Below, piece by piece: positions 16,912 to 26,037 of a DNA stretch of 64,000 nucleotides. Under the pieces are notes generated by a model. The model was not told the origin of the DNA and made no database searches. It saw only the letters and a program-made list of their open reading frames with translations. The position numbers were made by a program, and so were the translations under genes. The DNA is from Planctomycetota bacterium. GTDB lineage: Bacteria > Planctomycetota > Planctomycetia > Pirellulales > Lacipirellulaceae. The stretch lies in contig JAJRSE010000017.1 of NCBI GenBank assembly GCA_024278955.1, forward strand, positions 1 through 64,000, read 5' to 3'. The number at the start of each line of letters is the position of its first letter. Positions within the stretch are counted from its first letter, which is position 1.

Positions 16912-18729
16912 TCACCGCCGCAACATTGCAGCCAACAGAACCCCTAAAGCACAGAGCAGAATCGCCGAAGGTTCAGGCACCACAAAGACATTTTGTGGCA
17001 TCGAATCCATTGCCGAGTTGCGCACGATTACCTCCGAAAGAAGTGTCTGCCCAATCGTTGGGAACAACGCCAAGAGTTCTTCGTCGTTAGCGTAGAAAAA
17101 TCGGTCTCCATCACGCAGTCGCGTGAATTGATCGACAAGGATCTTGCCAAGCAGCTCGCCAACAAGACCATCGCCGACCACGTCTTCAGCGATTGCGCCA
17201 AGCCACAAATCGATGTCTTCGATCGAGTCGTATGCCGATTCCAACGACGCCGCGACAGCCGAATCGCTCGTAATCTCCGAGAAATCGCTGCGTGGAGTAA
17301 GTCCCAAACCGCGACGCATGTCGTTGTAGGTCGGCAATCCATGATCGCGACCGCGTTGAATATTGACCGCCGCCAAGTCGAGGCCGCCATTCCCTTCATC
17401 GAACAGAAAGTTACGCAATTCGTCAACGATAAAGGCATCCACATTCTGCGCCTGCTGCATCGACAATCCTTTTAACAACGAGTCCACTCCACGGTTCTGA
17501 GCAAAACTCGGATCGAAAAATGCGTCACGCAATGCAACGGCTCCTTGGGAATTCCCCGCCGGATCAGCTAGCTGTATCTTTGGCGAAAGTAGCGTATGCC
17601 CAACGCGATAGGCAGCATTAGCAAATTCGTTGCTGAGCGTCACATCAACGGTCGCGTCGTAGCCTGCGTAAGCTGGCAGCTCGCCGCTCCCCACCAATAA
17701 CGGTAAAAATTCCTGATAGGTGATCGCCTGGATTTTAGCACCCACTGCCTTACGACTCATTTGATAAACATACTCGTCCACATCCGACGCAACATTCGCA
17801 TCGAACCCAGCCTCTGTTACCAACTGGCCAAGATCGGCACGTTGCCCTAGCGTCTCTGCCAGCCGGTTATGCTCACGTAAAAAAAGAGTGTGAATTGCTG
17901 TCAGACCAATCTGCTCGTTCACGCGAATGTCTCCCGCTAAAAAAAGCGATTCAGGATCTGCCGGAGAGGCGCCCAGGGTAACCGGCGGATTAGCGTTCGG
18001 AAACGGGTTGGTCGCCCGATTGAAAGGCAGCAACGTTTCGCCGTTCGAGGCTAAAGTGGTTTTCAGCTTACCTCCAGCAAAAGTTCTCAGAAAATCAGCC
18101 CGCGACTGATCCGATCCATAGACATTAGAACCGTCAATGTAGGTCGTGATCTTGTTGACCTGCTCACGCGGTACGCCGGTACCCGCTCCAGTGCCCGGAG
18201 CAGGATCGTTACGCCGGAACGGCAGGAATGGAAAGCTTGGATTGAATAGTGGATCGGCGCTACTTGTAACCGGGATTAAAAAAGAATCGCTGGCAGGCGA
18301 GGGTTCTTCAAGTGCGATATCATGATCGATAAACTGCCCCCACTGCCAAAGCCAGTCGCTTGCTTTAAGCGGATTAAACTTTGAGTGGCTGCCCTGCGCA
18401 ACGACTGCGTTGCTAATATCACGCGGATTCGGTAAACGCGAAGTCCCAACACCGGCAGGATTGGCGAAGTCCAAAATACCGCGAGGCGTGTCGATGCCAT
18501 CTTCATAAGTCGGTGTAAGTAGCAAGGGATCGAATCCAGGTAGCGGATTAACAATCACATCTCGGATACGACCCATCGGTGTAAAAGCTTGGCCTTGAGT
18601 AATGTTGGCCAGGTTGTTGCCCGACCCGTCGATCGTCCGAAACTCCACCGCCCTTGCAGCGTGCATGAGTCCAACAAGCAGAAGGCAAAAACAAAAAAAT
18701 GTGCAGAACAGGTAGCGGAAATTCAACAT
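16912..18729 (-). CDS. Animal-type haem peroxidase with PEP-CTERM anchor
   Basis: 605 residues. A signal peptide (LFCTFFCFCLLLVGLMHAARA) leads into an animal haem peroxidase domain: the distal region WQWGQFIDHDIAL holds the His and Asp that contact haem, TTYIDGSNVYGSD and LFLREHNRLAE follow, then the proximal YRVGHTLLSP and the signature NIQRGRDHGLPTYNDMR. The last ~25 residues, VPEPSAILLCALGVLLAAM plus a short basic end, form a PEP-CTERM sorting signal, so the enzyme is probably exported and processed by an exosortase. Likely peroxide-dependent oxidation at the cell surface or outside; the substrate is unknown. Confidence 0.92.
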   Translation of the reverse strand: MLNFRYLFCTFFCFCLLLVGLMHAARAVEFRTIDGSGNNLANITQGQAFTPMGRIRDVIVNPLPGFDPLLLTPTYEDGIDTPRGILDFANPAGVGTSRLPNPRDISNAVVAQGSHSKFNPLKASDWLWQWGQFIDHDIALEEPSPASDSFLIPVTSSADPLFNPSFPFLPFRRNDPAPGTGAGTGVPREQVNKITTYIDGSNVYGSDQSRADFLRTFAGGKLKTTLASNGETLLPFNRATNPFPNANPPVTLGASPADPESLFLAGDIRVNEQIGLTAIHTLFLREHNRLAETLGQRADLGQLVTEAGFDANVASDVDEYVYQMSRKAVGAKIQAITYQEFLPLLVGSGELPAYAGYDATVDVTLSNEFANAAYRVGHTLLSPKIQLADPAGNSQGAVALRDAFFDPSFAQNRGVDSLLKGLSMQQAQNVDAFIVDELRNFLFDEGNGGLDLAAVNIQRGRDHGLPTYNDMRRGLGLTPRSDFSEITSDSAVAASLESAYDSIEDIDLWLGAIAEDVVGDGLVGELLGKILVDQFTRLRDGDRFFYANDEELLALFPTIGQTLLSEVIVRNSAMDSMPQNVFVVPEPSAILLCALGVLLAAMLRR

Positions 18730-18917
18730 GAGAAAACCTTTTCAGCAGGAAGTGAGATTGCATACCACGCTACTAGAGCAAGCCCCAGATGGGTGTTCCG
18801 CTCCTAGCACGGTTTGACGCTGAAATGCCAGTGCGATGGCCGGAGCAAGTCCGTGCAATACGCACTAAACTAGCGCGAAATTACCAAAGGCAAAGGGAAA
18901 TGAACCAGTCGACAGCT

Positions 18918-19595
18918 CTATCGCTGTTGCCATAGAAAGAGAACCATTCCCGCCAGTAGCGCGAAGGTTGTCGAGGGCTCGGGGATCGTTTGCACCCCCA
19001 ATGCTGCACCGGCGCCGCTAAACTCATTTTGCCACGCTAGGAAATCAGTGCCGTCGACATCGGCATCGAGATCGGCGTCGCCGTTAGAAGGCAGTGCTCC
19101 CGACGGAGTGCCGAAGCCCGACTCCCAAATAGCCAAATCCTCTGCGTCAATGTTGCCGTTGCCAGTGAAATCTGCACCGCTAAGTACCGCAGTAATGCTG
19201 AAACTCGATTCGCTGATGCTAAAGTAATCCTGCCCCACATTGTCCTGCCGCACACGTACCCAAGCAGACGAGATGTCCGAGTTGGGGGTACTCCAATCAA
19301 ACGAGTGCAGGGAATTGCTTGAGGTGTCACCTGCTGGCAGATCCGTGGCAATCTCAAGCCAAGGTCCATTGTTGCTTTCTGTTGAGTACCATAAGTCCCA
19401 GTCAAGCTGGTTGTGCCCAACCGCGACCTGCCACTCGATAGTAAACGCTGAACCTCCGCTGAGCGTTTCGCCTCCATTCGGCGAACCGAGCTGTACGTGC
19501 GCCTCACTGACGCGACACAAGAAAGCAAAACATGCCAACGAAAAAATAGCCAGCAAGAAGTGTGCGCGCAAACCATGCGCCAATTGAATAAACAT
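18918..19595 (-). CDS. PEP-CTERM protein with dockerin-like repeats
   Basis: 225 residues: signal peptide, a beta-rich domain that resembles Kre9/KNH-type or reelin-like modules (VQLGSPNGGETLSGGSAFTI), then two EF-hand-like dockerin repeats (DFTGNGNIDAEDLAIW and DADLDADVDGTDFLAWQ), and a C-terminal PEP-CTERM signal IPEPSTTFALLAGMV ending QQR. Such proteins are exported, bind calcium and may join extracellular complexes. I start at the ATG at 19595 because AGGAGAAGAGAG lies directly upstream; the frame extends to 19709. It is on the same strand as the haem peroxidase, 188 bases upstream of it. Confidence 0.82.
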   Translation of the reverse strand: MFIQLAHGLRAHFLLAIFSLACFAFLCRVSEAHVQLGSPNGGETLSGGSAFTIEWQVAVGHNQLDWDLWYSTESNNGPWLEIATDLPAGDTSSNSLHSFDWSTPNSDISSAWVRVRQDNVGQDYFSISESSFSITAVLSGADFTGNGNIDAEDLAIWESGFGTPSGALPSNGDADLDADVDGTDFLAWQNEFSGAGAALGVQTIPEPSTTFALLAGMVLFLWQQR

Positions 19596-20017
19596 CTCTC
19601 TTCTCCTGTTCCAAAGAAGTTTGCCGAGAGCGTTCCGTACAGACGCATGCCATAGGCACACAATCGAATGTCTGATTCCTTGGAAAGGACCCCCAGCAGC
19701 CTGTTCCAAAATCGCGAACTAAGTTCCCTGTCCGCGAATCGGGAGTGTAACACAGTTCAACATTTTCTCAAAAACAATTGTTGCCATTTTTTTGACTCTA
19801 CCTTGGACACTGCAAGCAATGCAACTAACATGCTTTTCCGTCTGAACGGTCGCATTATTTACCAACCGACAAGAGAACCGCGGGTGGGTTGCGCAGCAAC
19901 AAAAGATCTGGCTCGAGCCGCCCAAATCAAATTTTGCGACGGACTCCGTAACCGGCGAGACGTTCGAGAACTGTAACGCGTTGCCGGGAGAGAGGAAAGA
20001 AAGCACCGGCGTTTTGG
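19596..20017. other. Intergenic region, AT-rich in part
   Basis: About 420 bases between two minus-strand genes. 19740-19860 is AT-rich compared with its surroundings and may hold the promoter of the dockerin/PEP-CTERM gene. The open frames here do not look coding. No repeat or RNA gene recognised. Confidence 0.45.
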
Positions 20018-20680
20018 CTAAGCGTCTTTCTCTCGGCAATAGGCGACCATCTCGTCGACGCTCATTGAAGAGCGGTCGATTTTGGCGACCTCACTGTCGG
20101 CAGTTTCGGCGGGAACTGCCTCGGCAACCGGTTCTGGTTCTGCGGTGGGTGCGGCTGCTTTCTCCTTCGCGGGAGCTGAGGTTTCGGCACGTGCGGCGGC
20201 GAGCATGTCGGCGACCGACATTTCCGAGCGGGCGGTCTTTGCGGGTGCCGCAGCTTGGGGCTCTTTTTTGGCAGCCGGAGCGGCTCCTGCTCGTGCGGCG
20301 GCTAGGATGTCGGCGGTCGAGGGTTTTGCTTTCGCAGCGGGCTTGTTGCCGGCGTCTTGCATGCGCGCCATTTCGAGCGGCGAGAGTTTTTTCTCGGCAC
20401 TGGCGACCGATTTTTTGGCAGCTGGCTTTTTCGCAACGGCTTTCTTCTTGTCACTAGGAGCGGGTTTGTCGACGACTTTGAGAAAGTCGAGATCGATATC
20501 GTACCAGGCAATGTTCTTGTGGTAGTCACCAAATTCGACGAGCGCACGGCCGCTCATGTTGACGGTTTTTACCTGCCCGACCGTATCGCGAAACCTAGCT
20601 AACTCGGGTCGGTCGGCGTCCACGACGACGTATTTGTCGGTGTATTCGAGTTTGATCTTTTCGATCTGCTGATAGACCAT
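20018..20680 (-). CDS. Ala/Lys-rich protein with repeated LAAAR motifs
   Basis: 220 residues. A folded-looking N-terminus (MVYQQIEKIKLEYTDKYVVV, then TVGQVKTVNMSGRALVEFGD) resembles a small SH3-like beta barrel. The rest is a low-complexity Ala/Lys/Pro tail carrying a repeated motif: KPSTADILAAARAGA, EMSVADMLAAARAET and SMSVDEMVAYCREKD at the C-terminus, separated by Lys/Ala linkers. The repeats look like short linear binding motifs. I start at the ATG at 20680, where the folded part begins; the frame is open to 20773. Function unknown; no signal peptide. Confidence 0.68.
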   Translation of the reverse strand: MVYQQIEKIKLEYTDKYVVVDADRPELARFRDTVGQVKTVNMSGRALVEFGDYHKNIAWYDIDLDFLKVVDKPAPSDKKKAVAKKPAAKKSVASAEKKLSPLEMARMQDAGNKPAAKAKPSTADILAAARAGAAPAAKKEPQAAAPAKTARSEMSVADMLAAARAETSAPAKEKAAAPTAEPEPVAEAVPAETADSEVAKIDRSSMSVDEMVAYCREKDA

Positions 20681-20824
20681 CGGTTTGGGTGTCTCCCGCG
20701 AGAGGACGCTCGTTTGCTCAGGCTGCCCAACAAGTATTAGACAGCCGTCGTGAAACCCTGAATTGTGTCTCAAATTGCCGATTCTGGCAATGACCTCTTA
20801 CGGCAGTTTAGGGGATGATTTTCC

Positions 20825-20853
20825 TTGCGAAACGGGTCTGCTTGCCCGATAAT
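20825..20853 (+). promoter_or_regulatory. Sigma-70-like promoter candidate
   Basis: TTGCGA at 20825-20830 and GATAAT at 20848-20853 with a 17-base spacer, about 70 bases before the DUF1080 gene start. Motif match only. Confidence 0.4.
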
Positions 20854-20921
20854 CGATGAAAATCTGGGCCATCGTTAGCCTGGAACGAGACCTTAGGATT
20901 CTTTTGAGGAGATCTACCGCG

Positions 20922-21752
20922 ATGGCGCAGTCGTTAAACAGCAAGTGGTTTCGTCCGTTCATTTTTTCGATGGTTCTCGTGGGCATTCCGATTTTCACTG
21001 TCCAGAATTCGCATGGGGAACAGTACCTTTCGGGCATCGAGTGGCAGAAACCGCCGGTTGTGACCCCTGGCAAAGAAAATTCGCAGCCGCCGTCAGACGC
21101 GACCGTGCTTTTTGGTGGCAAGGATCTTTCGCGTTGGGAGAATGGTGAGAATTGGCCTGTTCGCGATGGGGTCGCCTATGCGGGCAAAGGGCCTATTACG
21201 AGCAAGAATAAATTCGGCGATTGCCAAGTCCACGTCGAGTGGTCTGCTCCTGTGCCGCCGAAGGGCCAAGGTCAAGAACGCGGCAACAGCGGCCTGTTTT
21301 TGATGGGAACCTATGAAATCCAAATCCTCGATTCGTACAAGAGCGAAACCTACTCAGACGGTCAGGCCGGAGCGATTTACAAGCAGACGCCGCCGATGGC
21401 GAACGCGATGCGCCCGCCGGGCGAGTGGAACACCTACGATGTGTTTTGGACACGCCCACGATTTGCTGAGGACGGAACGCTTGAGTCGCCTGCCTACATC
21501 ACGGCAGTCCACAATGGGGTGCTGATTCTTAATCACTTCGAGCTACTTGGAAACACTCCTTACAATCGCCCGCCAAGTTACACAAAGCACGCCGATCGGA
21601 TGCCGCTCTCGATTCAAGATCATGGCAACCCGGTCGCATTTCGCAATATCTGGGTCCGGGAGACCAAGCCGACAGTAGGCCAGCGGACGAGTGCTCCTTA
21701 TCTTCTCAATGGAACAACAGGGGCGAAGACCCCTTTTGGGGAGAACGAGTAA
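20922..21752 (+). CDS. DUF1080 (3-keto-disaccharide hydrolase-like) secreted protein
   Basis: 276 residues. A signal peptide (FIFSMVLVGIPIFTVQNSHG) precedes a jelly-roll, concanavalin-like domain: ATVLFGGKDLSRWENGENW, FGDCQVHVEWSAP, GQERGNSGLFLMGTYEIQIL, GEWNTYDVFWTRPRF, ITAVHNGVLILNHFELLG and VAFRNIWVRE, all typical of DUF1080. Members hydrolyse 3-keto sugars or bind glycans and are greatly expanded in planctomycetes. The ATG at 20922 has GAGGAG ten bases upstream; an in-frame start at 20856 would lengthen the N-terminus beyond a normal signal peptide. Confidence 0.9.
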   Translation: MAQSLNSKWFRPFIFSMVLVGIPIFTVQNSHGEQYLSGIEWQKPPVVTPGKENSQPPSDATVLFGGKDLSRWENGENWPVRDGVAYAGKGPITSKNKFGDCQVHVEWSAPVPPKGQGQERGNSGLFLMGTYEIQILDSYKSETYSDGQAGAIYKQTPPMANAMRPPGEWNTYDVFWTRPRFAEDGTLESPAYITAVHNGVLILNHFELLGNTPYNRPPSYTKHADRMPLSIQDHGNPVAFRNIWVRETKPTVGQRTSAPYLLNGTTGAKTPFGENE

Positions 21753-21760
21753 GGCGGTCT

Positions 21761-22360
21761 TTATGCGGGATTGATAAAAACCCCGTAGCGCCAACGAATC
21801 GTTGTTGGGAAAACTGTTTGCCGTTCGCAAGTAGGCGAGATCGTCGTTTTTTGCGAATTCGAATCGCAGACGGCCTGGCAATCCACTTGTTGCGTTGCAG
21901 CAAGAAATGCGGTGTACTCTGGGTCGCAGTGGACAAGAACCCCTTGGTCAGACTGTCTGCATTGCACGCTCTCAGAGACGCTTTGGTATTTACTTCGCAG
22001 GGTTTCGCTCTGTTTGCGTAGGCGGCAGGCGACGTCGAATAGTAGGAACTGCGAGGGGCTTTGTTTGGAGAGGTTCACCGGTTCGACGCTCATCGACCAG
22101 TGGCCAGCTTTGGTGGCGCCGGTGAGGAAGATTGCTTCGTCCTGCTGATGCAATTCCACAAGCGTTGGGCTTGGAGGGAAGCGGTCGGCAGAGGTGCCTT
22201 CGACCGACTCGAACAACGGAACGGCTTGGCCGTCGCGTAAGCTGAGCAGAGTGTGGGAAAACCGATCGCCGGTCCAGCGGAACTCGACGCGAATGCCTTG
22301 TTTTGCCGGGCTAAGAACTTCTAGCGAAGCGGCCGGTGCCAGGGAGGTTGCTTCGCTCAC
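21761..22360 (-). CDS. Protein of unknown function, translationally coupled to prfB
   Basis: 199 residues, soluble, beta-rich in the N-terminal half (IRVEFRWTGDRFSHTLLSL, DEAIFLTGATKAGHWSMSVE) and Cys-containing in the second half. No family recognised. Its GTG start overlaps the prfB stop by four bases (GTGA), so it should be translated from the prfB message by coupling. It resembles a small uncharacterised planctomycete protein; a link with translation is suggested only by position. Confidence 0.65.
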   Translation of the reverse strand: MSEATSLAPAASLEVLSPAKQGIRVEFRWTGDRFSHTLLSLRDGQAVPLFESVEGTSADRFPPSPTLVELHQQDEAIFLTGATKAGHWSMSVEPVNLSKQSPSQFLLFDVACRLRKQSETLRSKYQSVSESVQCRQSDQGVLVHCDPEYTAFLAATQQVDCQAVCDSNSQKTTISPTCERQTVFPTTIRWRYGVFINPA

Positions 22361-23479
22361 GCTTCGGTGTCCTCGAGGGGTTGTCCAGCTCGCCAGCGGA
22401 GCACGGAATCTAAGAAACCTTGGATGTCGCCGTCGAGGACGGCTTGGAAATTTCCCATTTGAAATTTCGTTCGGGCATCCTTCACGCGTTGGTCGGGGTG
22501 GAGAAAGTAATTGCGTATTTGCGAACCGAAGCCGGTCTTGGCTTGTTTCTGGTACTTGGCGGCATCTTCGGCTTCACGTTTTTCTTCCTCGTGCCTGGCC
22601 ATGCGTGCTCGAAGCATCTTCCAGGCAGTTGCGCGGTTCTTGTGTTGGCTGCGTTCGTTTTGGCACTGGACTACGATACCGGTTGGCCCGTGGGTGAGCC
22701 GAATGGCGCTGTCGGTTTTGTTGACATGCTGTCCTCCGGCACCGCTGGCGCGGTAGGTGTCGGTGCGAACGTCGGATTCGTCGATTTCTATTTCAACGGA
22801 ATCAGAAATCTCGGGCGAGACGTCGACCGCGGCGAAGCTCGTTTGTCGTTTTCCTTCGGAGTTGAACGGGCTGATGCGCACAAGCCGGTGGATGCCCGAC
22901 TCGCCGCGAAGATAGCCGTAGGCCATGGGCCCGCGGATGGCGATCGTTGCGTTGTTGATGCCGGCCTCTTCGTTGTCCTGGCGATCGATGAGCGAGGCGG
23001 TGTAGTCGTTTTTTTGTGCCCATTGAAGGTACATTCGCAGCAGCATTTCGGCCCAGTCGTTGGCGTCGGTCCCTCCGTCGCGAGCGTTGATTGTGAGGAT
23101 GGCGCCGGCGGCATCGTGTTGGCCGTTGAGCAGTGCTTGGAGTTTGAGCTGTTCAAGAACCGCTTCGAGCCGTTCGACTTCTTGCGGAACTTCGTCGGCG
23201 AAAGATTCGTCTTCGCTGGCCATCTCGACCATGGCGGTGAGGTCGTCGCCTGCGGACAAAGCTTCGTCGAGAGGCTTGACGAGGTTGATCAGCGTTTTTC
23301 TTTCGCCGACTTTTTCTTGGGCTTTTTCTTGATTGCCCCAAAAACCGGGAGCGGCCATTTCGGCGTCCAGGGCCTTTATTTGCTCAGCTTTAGCAGCACA
23401 GTCAAAGAGAGTCCCGTAGCTGGAGAATTGCAGTTCGGATCGCTTCAGATCGGTCGATCCATTCTTTTTCCAGTGCCAT
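22357..23479 (-). CDS. prfB: Peptide chain release factor 2, expressed through a programmed +1 frameshift
   Basis: Recognises UGA and UAA stop codons and triggers peptide release. The product shows the codon-recognition SPF motif in VRISPFNSEGKRQTSF and the catalytic GGQ in GAGGQHVNKTDSAIRL. The uninterrupted frame runs from 22357 up to 23679, but its first ~90 residues do not look like RF2. The true start is the ATG at 23479, with TAGGAG upstream, in another frame: a 25-codon stretch starting MALEKEWID and ending LQLRDSL, then a UGA at 23404-23402. A +1 slip at CTT-TGA-C joins it to the main frame at DCAAKAEQIKALD. Product about 373 residues. The 1123-base span is 3n+1, as this requires. Confidence 0.93.
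23401..23412 (-). promoter_or_regulatory. prfB: prfB programmed +1 frameshift site
   Basis: On the minus strand this reads CTCTCTTTGAC: CTT (23407-23405) then the in-frame UGA stop (23404-23402) and a C. This is the CUU-UGA-C slip site used in E. coli and most bacteria for RF2 autoregulation: scarce RF2 lets the ribosome pause and slip forward. Upstream the CGGGA a few bases away could act as the weak internal Shine-Dalgarno that stimulates slipping. Confidence 0.9.
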
Positions 23480-23624
23480 CGGTCGGGACTCCTAAGGGAA
23501 ATGACGAAAAACAAAGCCACAAATGACGAAACAGCGGCTTCGGACAACCTATTGTAATTGAAATGGGCCCAATGGGGGAGGGCTGCTTGCCGAGTCAGCA
23601 CGCCGAATCTAGACTCGGAGGGAT

Positions 23625-24734
23625 ATGACACGCGTGGTTTTGGCAATGTCTGGTGGAGTGGATTCGAGCGTCGCGGCACACTTGCTCCTCGAGCAAGGGT
23701 ACGACGTGGTAGGCGTCTTCATGCGCCATGGGCATCAGTCGCCGGTGGCTTGCGACGCAGAGAGTGGCCAAGGCTTGCAGCTGCCGATTGTCGATCGGCT
23801 GGACCATAAGCAAGGTTGCTGCACGGCGGCCGATGCCGAAGATGCCCGACGGGTGGCCGATCGATTGGGAATTCCCTTTTACGCTTTGAATCTTGATAAA
23901 GAGTTTAGCCAGATCATCGACTATTTTGTCGACGAATACACGGCAGGACGGACCCCGAATCCTTGCGTGCAGTGCAACAACTGGATCAAATTTGGCAAAT
24001 TGTTCGACTACGCCGACAGCGTCGGAGCCGAATTCGTTGCGACAGGCCACTACGCAAGACTCCAGCCACGAGCTGACGGATCGCCGGAGTTGTTGCGAGG
24101 CCACGACACCCATAAAGATCAATCGTACGTGCTTTTCGGCATCAAGCGATCGCTGCTAAGCCGCATGTTGCTGCCGGTGGGCGGGTACGAAAAGCCGGAG
24201 ATTCGCCGGATTGCGACCACGCTGGGAATGAACGTTGCCGAGAAGAAGGACAGCCAGGAAATTTGTTTCGTGACAAGCGGGCGGTACGACGAGTTTGTGC
24301 GTGCCAATCGTGAGAATTGCGATATGTCGGGCGAGCTAGTCATGACCGATGGCACTGTGGTGGGCCATCACCAAGGGATCGAAGGATTTACCGTGGGCCA
24401 GCGCAAAGGCTTGGGGGTTGCTTTGGGCGAGCCGAAGTTTGTGGTACATATCGATCGCAAGACGCGGCGTGTGACGCTTGGCGATCGAGAAGAACTCGAT
24501 CGAGGGGAGCTAGCAGCAGCAGAAACAAATTGGCTGGTCGATCTGACAGAGGTGCCGGCGAATTGCCAAGTTCAGATTCGATATAACGCAGCCCCTGTCG
24601 AGGCAGCGGTGGAGCTGTTGCCAGGCAATCGCTTGCAAATTCGTTTTGCCGAGCCACAGCGCGGAGTCGCCCCAGGCCAGGCCGTGGTTTGCTACGACGG
24701 CGACCGAACGCTAGGCGGCGGGTGGATTGAGTGA
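23625..24734 (+). CDS. mnmA: tRNA-specific 2-thiouridylase MnmA
   Basis: Adds sulfur to U34 of the Lys, Glu and Gln tRNAs. At 369 residues it has the family length. Visible motifs: the PP-loop VVLAMSGGVDSSVAA, TPNPCVQCNNWIKFG with one catalytic cysteine, ATGHYAR, HKDQSYVLFGI, KKDSQEICFV with the second cysteine, and GQRKGLGVALGEPKFV. The start has GGAGGG upstream. It is divergent from prfB. Confidence 0.95.
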   Translation: MTRVVLAMSGGVDSSVAAHLLLEQGYDVVGVFMRHGHQSPVACDAESGQGLQLPIVDRLDHKQGCCTAADAEDARRVADRLGIPFYALNLDKEFSQIIDYFVDEYTAGRTPNPCVQCNNWIKFGKLFDYADSVGAEFVATGHYARLQPRADGSPELLRGHDTHKDQSYVLFGIKRSLLSRMLLPVGGYEKPEIRRIATTLGMNVAEKKDSQEICFVTSGRYDEFVRANRENCDMSGELVMTDGTVVGHHQGIEGFTVGQRKGLGVALGEPKFVVHIDRKTRRVTLGDREELDRGELAAAETNWLVDLTEVPANCQVQIRYNAAPVEAAVELLPGNRLQIRFAEPQRGVAPGQAVVCYDGDRTLGGGWIE

Positions 24735-24973
24735 CTTGGCAGGACGTACAAAACCGTGGAGGCCTAGCCAGACAGGCCCGAAGAGCCCCTAATAGCAGCG
24801 ATCGGGGTCTCCTGCGGCCAAGTATTCCCAGCGCGGAGTCGCCCTGCGTATTTCGCTACCGCAGCTATTGCGGCTCGTACAGATCCTCTATCATAAAGCT
24901 CACGTAGCGAGGTGGCCCCAGGCCGGGAATAAGGGTCGAGGGGCTTTGGCTTAACTAGGAAAGACGAGAACCT

Positions 24974-25966
24974 ATGACCGTGCTTTATCCGTTGTTGGCG
25001 GCAGATACGCAGGAAACTCTCTTGATTGTCGGGGGATTTGTTGCCGTATTGGTTGCTTTTGCCTTGGCTTTCTTTCTACTTAAATATTTTTCGCTCTGGT
25101 TGCAGGCGTACATGTCGAACGCGCAGATCGATCCGTTGAGCTTGGTCTTCATGGGTTTGAGGCAAGTGAATCCGCGCACGATCGTAGACGCCAAAATTGT
25201 GGCCATGCAAGCCGGTGTAGGAACCAACCCAGAAACCGGCATCACGACCCGACGATTAGAAGCACACTATCTTGCCGGTGGCGATGTGCCGCGGGTGATC
25301 AGCGCGATTGTTGTGGCTCATCGGGCGGATATCGATTTGGATTTCGATCGAGCGGCTGCCATTGATCTTGCTGGTCGCGATGTGCTCGACGCAGTCCGTA
25401 CAAGCGTTTATCCCAAAGTGATCGATTGCCCCGACCCAGAAAAGTCGTCAAAAACAACCCTGAGTGCTGTGGCTAAGAATGGCGTCGAGCTAAAAATTCG
25501 TGCCCGAGTTACGGTCCGAACCAACCTATCGCAGCTCATTGGAGGTGCGACCGAAGAAACGATTATCGCGCGTGTTGGCGAGGGGATCATCACTTCGATT
25601 GGATCTTCCGAAGATCATTTGAAGGTGATGGAGAATCCGGATCGGATTTCAAAGGCGGTGCTTGAACGTGGTTTGGATGCGCATACCGCATTCGAGATCG
25701 TCTCGATCGATATCGCTGATATCGATATCGGCGAGAACATTGGGGCTCGGCTCCAGGCAGATCAAGCAGAAGCCGATACCCGTAAGGCACAGGCTTTGGC
25801 AGAACAGCGGCGTGCGAACGCGGTTGCCCATGAGCAAGAAATGAAAGCCACAGTTGCCGAGAACCAAGCGATGGTGATCCTTGCCCAAGCCGAAGTTCCG
25901 CTCGCGATGGCCCAAGCTTTTCGCGAGGGAAATTTGGAAATTGTCCAACCAAACGGTCGCGGATAA
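24974..25966 (+). CDS. floA: Flotillin-like protein FloA
   Basis: A membrane-associated SPFH protein that organises functional membrane microdomains in bacteria. The 330 residues begin with one hydrophobic segment ([20 protein letters not shown] and following) and continue with the flotillin-like body: [45 protein letters not shown]-type strand [18 protein letters not shown] and the Glu/Ala-rich coiled coil [19 protein letters not shown]. It matches the UPF0365/FloA family in length and order. It stands alone. Confidence 0.93.
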   Translation: MTVLYPLLAADTQETLLIVGGFVAVLVAFALAFFLLKYFSLWLQAYMSNAQIDPLSLVFMGLRQVNPRTIVDAKIVAMQAGVGTNPETGITTRRLEAHYLAGGDVPRVISAIVVAHRADIDLDFDRAAAIDLAGRDVLDAVRTSVYPKVIDCPDPEKSSKTTLSAVAKNGVELKIRARVTVRTNLSQLIGGATEETIIARVGEGIITSIGSSEDHLKVMENPDRISKAVLERGLDAHTAFEIVSIDIADIDIGENIGARLQADQAEADTRKAQALAEQRRANAVAHEQEMKATVAENQAMVILAQAEVPLAMAQAFREGNLEIVQPNGRG

Positions 25967-25973
25967 CGGGAAG

Positions 25974-25995
25974 CCCTGGAATTGCAATCCCAAGA
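25974..25995. repeat. GGATTGCAATCC palindrome, degenerate copy
   Basis: CCCTGGAATTGCAATCCCAAG, one of four copies sharing the ATTGCAATCC centre (also 41797, 43681, 48893). It lies just after floA between convergent genes. Confidence 0.5.
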
Positions 25996-26037
25996 CCTGC
26001 TGCGCGATTTGACGGATCGAGAGATCTCGCAGGTGCT

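Noticed and set aside
22420-23526. A 368-codon plus-strand frame over prfB
   Set aside because: Antisense shadow of a well-supported gene; the translation is Gly/Val/Phe-rich without motifs.
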